Assembly: GCA_001872985.1 (NCBI GenBank)
Contig: MNYA01000036.1
Location: 1-8,674 of the forward strand
Direction: 5' to 3'
Source of the DNA: a bacterium CG2_30_54_10
GTDB taxonomy: Bacteria > Muiribacteriota > Ozemobacteria > Ozemobacterales > Ozemobacteraceae
DNA: 8,674 nucleotides
Shown here piece by piece: positions 5,737 through 8,674 of the stretch. The notes under the pieces are model-generated. The model saw only the letters and a program-made list of their open reading frames with translations, made no database searches and was not told the DNA's origin. Numbering within the stretch: the stretch's first letter is position 1; every line of letters starts with the position of its first letter. A program made the position numbers and the translations under genes.

Positions 5737-7524
5737 ATGCGTAGCGATCGTTTTGCCTGTTCCAGGATGGTGCAGCCCAATGGTTCTGGGCGTTATCCCT
5801 TCTCATTTAAATTTCGTTCATTGTTGCCCGCAATGCTTCGATTCACCATTCTTCCGGTCGTTGTGGTCGTGCCGGTCGCGGCGGTCGTGGCGGTCGTGGC
5901 AATCGTGCTTGTCGCGCTGAGCTGCTCCGCGGCTATGGCAGCCGGGGACCCCGATATTACAGCCGCTATTTCCAAGGATGGATACGTCAAAGATCAGCTT
6001 GTCGCTGTCTTCATTGATGGGCCTGTCTTTTTCAATCATATCGGCCAGAATGAATGGAAGCGCGTAACCCAGCGTCAGACATTCATCGACGGAGATGGAA
6101 TCAGAACCGGAAACCGTGGATATGCCGTCCTGGCATGGTCTACCGACAATCTTTTGCTGATCAAGCCAAAATCCGGCTTACGTTTTTCGATCGTTCCAGG
6201 AGGAACCCCGCGCGTGATGGCCCGCTTGCATGAAGCGACCCTGATGCTATCGGTTCGGGACTCCCAAAGTATCCAGGTCGAGGGCCGGAATGGAACCCTC
6301 TGGCTTCCGCACGGGGACACGACAATACAATCCAACCAGACCCACGACCTGGTTAAATCCCTTCGAGGCTTGGCTCTATACCGGATGATCGGCAGCGCCA
6401 AAGCGGTCAAGATTCCCGAAGGATACGGGATCGAACTCGACCACCACGGCCGGGATTCCGCATTGACGGCCTATGACGTGCGCATGGAATACGATTCCTT
6501 CCGAAGGTTCAACACCTGGCTGCGAAATTTCGATGAAGTGCAGGAGCGGATGTCGACCAAGATTGCCTACAAGATCGATTCCGTGATGGTGAACGACCAT
6601 TTCGTGAGCAATCTTGAGGTCGATCAAGACGGATTTCGGGTTCTCGACCCGGGATCCGGAGGCGCTCCGACCGAGATTCATCTTAAAGTCAAGGTCACGC
6701 CTTATCCCCGCCCTCAAGATCGATTCGAGGTTTATTTGAACAAGGATCTGGTCTACGCTCTACGGGAGGGGAGTGAAGGCTATTACGAGGTCAGATTCAA
6801 GCTTCCGACCTTTCCCGAGTTCTTCGTGAAGATCCATTATGTTGATTCTCTTGGCCGCCGTGACCGGATCTTCGACAGCCGTTTCGTCGTATTCAATCGA
6901 AATCGCAAGGTTCAAGAGATCAGGCAGTTCATCAAACAGCTTTCTCTTGCCTTCGAGCGCCGCGACTTGATTTTCCTGCGCGATCATATTTCGCGTGATT
7001 ACCGTGATTGGTTTGGAAATACCTATTTTGATTTCACCCGCCAACTCGACGATACTCTTCGTGATTATCGCGACATAAGGCTTCTTCTCCATCCGCACAC
7101 TTTCAAGTTCAAGGGTGAGGTGGTTCAGGTCAACATGAATTACCGGCTGACAGCATTGGCGGGAAACTGGAATTACAGATACGAAGATCTGGGCTCCGAG
7201 CTGATGACGCTAGCCTTCGCCGACGGCGAATGGCGGATCAGATCGAAGGCCAAAGGTTTGTTCTTTCAGCGTTTGAAGGTGGCGGTAGATCTTCGTCAGG
7301 GAATTCTTCGAGGGCGTGTTCTCGATGAATTGTCGGGTTTTCCGATCGTGGGAGCCCGGGTCAAGATCTTGAAGACCAGCATGCAGACGGTCACCGACTC
7401 GATGGGCGAATACGTCATCTACAATGTTCCGCCCGGCGCCTACGATGTCGAGGTCAGCAAGAACGGCTTCGGAAAGACAACGGTCAGCAAGGTTGAGGTC
7501 GTCCCGACCGGGGAAAGACACTAG
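5737..7524 (+). CDS. exported FecR-like / NTF2-like / carboxypeptidase-regulatory-like multidomain protein
   Basis: 595 residues. An unusually long N-terminus (about 35 residues) precedes a Val/Ala-rich hydrophobic core at about 36-61 and an AMA-AG signal peptidase I site near 68; ATG 5833 (residue 33) would give a more usual signal peptide but has no ribosome site, whereas ATG 5737 lies one base after the barrel stop with TGAGG upstream. Domains seen: FecR-like fold about 88-185 (DGPVFF, FIDGDGIRTGNRGYAVLAW); an Ig-like stretch about 315-385; an NTF2/SnoaL-like segment about 389-505 (FIKQLSLAFERRD, DYRDW, YRDIRL); and a carboxypeptidase-regulatory-like beta-sandwich about 520-590 (GRVLDELSGFPIVGARV, TDSMGEYVIYNVPPGAYDVEV). 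It has no anti-sigma N-terminal domain, so it is not a classical FecR regulator. Probably a periplasmic or surface adaptor working with the coupled barrel gene (inference). A 63-base nonamer repeat encodes its hydrophobic core. Confidence 0.8.
   Translation: MRSDRFACSRMVQPNGSGRYPFSFKFRSLLPAMLRFTILPVVVVVPVAAVVAVVAIVLVALSCSAAMAAGDPDITAAISKDGYVKDQLVAVFIDGPVFFNHIGQNEWKRVTQRQTFIDGDGIRTGNRGYAVLAWSTDNLLLIKPKSGLRFSIVPGGTPRVMARLHEATLMLSVRDSQSIQVEGRNGTLWLPHGDTTIQSNQTHDLVKSLRGLALYRMIGSAKAVKIPEGYGIELDHHGRDSALTAYDVRMEYDSFRRFNTWLRNFDEVQERMSTKIAYKIDSVMVNDHFVSNLEVDQDGFRVLDPGSGGAPTEIHLKVKVTPYPRPQDRFEVYLNKDLVYALREGSEGYYEVRFKLPTFPEFFVKIHYVDSLGRRDRIFDSRFVVFNRNRKVQEIRQFIKQLSLAFERRDLIFLRDHISRDYRDWFGNTYFDFTRQLDDTLRDYRDIRLLLHPHTFKFKGEVVQVNMNYRLTALAGNWNYRYEDLGSELMTLAFADGEWRIRSKAKGLFFQRLKVAVDLRQGILRGRVLDELSGFPIVGARVKILKTSMQTVTDSMGEYVIYNVPPGAYDVEVSKNGFGKTTVSKVEVVPTGERH
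5857..5919 (+). repeat. in-frame 9-bp tandem repeat in a signal sequence
   Basis: Seven consecutive 9-base units beginning with GTCGT or a close variant: GTCGTTGTG, GTCGTGCCG, GTCGCGGCG, GTCGTGGCG, GTCGTGGCA, ATCGTGCTT, GTCGCGCTG. Each adds three hydrophobic residues (VVV, VVP, VAA, VVA, VVA, IVL, VAL; residues 41-61) to the export signal of the FecR-like protein. Units are partly diverged. Confidence 0.75.
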
Positions 7525-7545
7525 GGAAGGCGCAGCCAGGAGCTG

Positions 7546-7559
7546 GTATTCAGTATTCA
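7546..7559. repeat. two tandem heptads GTATTCA
   Basis: Two perfect copies of GTATTCA, followed by GGGTCA, in the 167-base spacer after the FecR-like gene. They resemble the TCAG heptads at 1944-1964. I see no convincing terminator or promoter in the rest of this spacer. Confidence 0.45.
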
Positions 7560-7691
7560 GGGTCAGGACGAGAACGCCGGCGATGAGAAAATTTGTTGGC
7601 TACAGTTCGCATGGCATTTTGAATTCTGGCTCATGGACTTTGAACAATGGTGATGAATTTTAGGACTGCCTTGTAAATTGCGGGGGAACGA

Positions 7692-8387
7692 ATGAATCGG
7701 GTAAAAAGCTATTCTAAGGTGTCGATCCTGGCATGTTTGCTGCTTACGATGGTCTTCCTCGGCCTTTCCGGGTGTGGGACTGGCAACCCGGCATCCCCGG
7801 GGTTGAAAAGCCTCGAGGTTTCAGGGAATCTCGGGTCGGATCAGCCTGGGATGTTGCTCTTTCAGGATGGCGGCCGGGAGGTTGCAGTGCCTGTAGCCCC
7901 CGGCGGCAAGTTCGCGGCGTTTCTTCCGGCTGGGCGCTACCGCGTGCTGCTGAAAAGCGCGGAAGGGAAGCTGACGCTCGTCAAGCGCTCCCTGACGGTT
8001 GAGGACAACCTGACCATCAGTCTTCTTGATGTTGATCTTGTGCCGATTCCATCGGTGGTAAGCGTTTCTGTGCCAGTTGTGAGTCATTCATCCGCGTTCG
8101 TAGAGTGGGAAACCGACCTCGAGTCGGACGGCCGCGTAGATTACGGCACTGACGCTATTTACGGATACTCGACCTTCACCGACACGGCGCTCGATCGGAC
8201 CCATCGGATTCAGCTATTAGGCTTGAGGCCGTCTACTTCTTATCATTTCAGGATCGTTGCGGGTCGCCATGGTTTGGATGAGGTACAGTCATTTTCAAAG
8301 GATTACGTCTTCGCTACCGAACCGGCGCCTGCGGCAGGATCCGAAGTCGCAGCCGCAGCCTCGGCGGTGGCCGTGGCTGCACCGTGA
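7692..8387 (+). CDS. lipoprotein with fibronectin type III domain
   Basis: 231 residues. Basic N-terminus, hydrophobic core about 10-25 and lipobox LSGC with Cys28 indicate a lipoprotein. Residues about 38-113 look like a transthyretin-like or prealbumin-like beta-sandwich (GGKFAAFLPAGRYRVLLKS), similar in style to the C-terminal domain of the preceding protein. Residues about 121-209 are a fibronectin type III domain of the kind found at the N-terminus of purple acid phosphatases and in many bacterial surface proteins: SSAFVEWETDLESDGRVDYG, then THRIQLLGLRPSTSYHFRI and YVFAT. No enzyme domain follows; the tail (about 210-231) is Ala/Val-rich. Start ATG has GGGGG about 5 bases upstream. It lies 167 bases after the operon, probably with its own transcript or as a distal member. 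Likely a binding or structural surface protein. Confidence 0.85.
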   Translation: MNRVKSYSKVSILACLLLTMVFLGLSGCGTGNPASPGLKSLEVSGNLGSDQPGMLLFQDGGREVAVPVAPGGKFAAFLPAGRYRVLLKSAEGKLTLVKRSLTVEDNLTISLLDVDLVPIPSVVSVSVPVVSHSSAFVEWETDLESDGRVDYGTDAIYGYSTFTDTALDRTHRIQLLGLRPSTSYHFRIVAGRHGLDEVQSFSKDYVFATEPAPAAGSEVAAAASAVAVAAP

Positions 8388-8674
8388 TTACCAAACCGTA
8401 CTAAATTCGTAACTTCGAATGAGTTTAGCGGTCGGAAGTTAAACTGCCTCAAACGTCGATCAGATCAATGTTTTGCTCAGTCATCGATTGCCATCATGAA
8501 AATTTTACAAAGTGTCTGTTGGAGCAAGGTTTCGAGGTATTCGCTTCAGAAGGCTAAACACTTACCTAAACTCTTACTTTCTTTCCTTCCCCTCCAGATC
8601 TGCGTTAATCCGCGTTTATCTGCGGCAAAAAAATCCTTTCCTTTTTTCTATTTTTTCGTTTCCCCAGCTTTCTT
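8388..8674. other. right-edge non-coding region
   Basis: No gene is supported. After the lipoprotein stop there are two mutually exclusive hairpins: CTAAA-TTCG with CGAA and TTTAG (8401-8428) and TAACTTC (8410-8416) with GAAGTTA (8435-8441); neither has a T-run. A 29-codon frame (8468-8557) reads plausibly but lacks a ribosome site. From about 8574 the plus strand is strongly pyrimidine-rich, with a 10-bp periodic repeat at 8595-8624. Confidence 0.55.
8595..8624. repeat. three 10-bp units, CGCAGATTAA type
   Basis: Read on the minus strand the units are CGCAGATAAA, CGCGGATTAA and CGCAGATCTG, each exactly 10 bases, one helical turn. I recall similar CGCAGAT-phased repeats between genes in varied bacterial genomes, but this is from memory. 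A pyrimidine tract flanks it on both sides. Confidence 0.6.

Noticed and set aside
5917..5928. Lipobox in the FecR-like protein (ALSC, Cys63)
   Set aside because: The -3 residue is Ala rather than Leu and a good AMA-AG signal peptidase I site follows, so lipidation is not called.
8468..8557. 29-codon frame MFCSVIDCHHENFTKCLLEQ...
   Set aside because: It looks somewhat protein-like but has no ribosome site, no neighbours and no recognisable family; too short to support.

Overview
The window (8,674 bases, moderately GC-rich) reads as chromosomal DNA from a diderm (Gram-negative type) bacterium. Evidence for two membranes: two proteins with lipobox signal peptides, an RlpA-type septal lipoprotein, a large protein that looks like an outer-membrane beta-barrel ending in Phe, and a FecR-like periplasmic protein. 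I cannot assign the lineage from sequence alone. The stand-alone HAMP protein and the short-period intergenic repeats would fit deltaproteobacteria-like or Riflebacteria-like environmental lineages, but this is only an impression. There are no rRNA or tRNA genes, no transposase or integrase, and no CRISPR array.

Layout. Positions 130-741 (minus) encode a small two-helix membrane protein with a HAMP domain and no output domain, preceded by a good sigma-70-like promoter. A divergent gene at 841-1281 (plus) encodes an RlpA-like lipoprotein. Convergent to it, 1378-1842 (minus, GTG start) encodes a membrane-anchored DUF3465-like protein, with a strong GC hairpin between the two stops. A roughly 380-base intergenic region (1843-2223) holds heptad repeats, an inverted repeat and a candidate promoter. 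It leads into a compact plus-strand operon: 2224-3819 (membrane-anchored protein with three LysM domains and an intact M23 endopeptidase), 3858-5735 (unrecognised probable outer-membrane barrel) and 5737-7524 (FecR-like / Ig-like / NTF2-like / carboxypeptidase-regulatory-like exported protein). After 167 bases, 7692-8387 encodes a lipoprotein with a fibronectin type III domain. The last 287 bases are apparently non-coding, pyrimidine-rich and contain a 10-bp periodic repeat.

How the genes may work together. The three-gene operon looks translationally coupled. The M23 stop TAG is followed directly by ATG of a 13-codon mini-ORF, whose TGA overlaps the barrel ATG (ATGA); the barrel stop is one base before the next ATG. 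Its products are predicted to sit in successive layers: an inner-membrane-anchored peptidoglycan hydrolase, a periplasmic multidomain protein and an outer-membrane barrel. This suggests an envelope assembly in which the wall is locally opened or bound while a barrel is installed or used. That is inference; neither the barrel nor the FecR/NTF2 architecture is one I can match to a named system.

Most notable for follow-up: the unrecognised coupled operon; a 9-bp tandem repeat that encodes the hydrophobic core of the FecR protein's signal sequence; and three kinds of short-period intergenic repeats (GATGARY heptads, TCAG heptads, CGCAGATTAA decamers).
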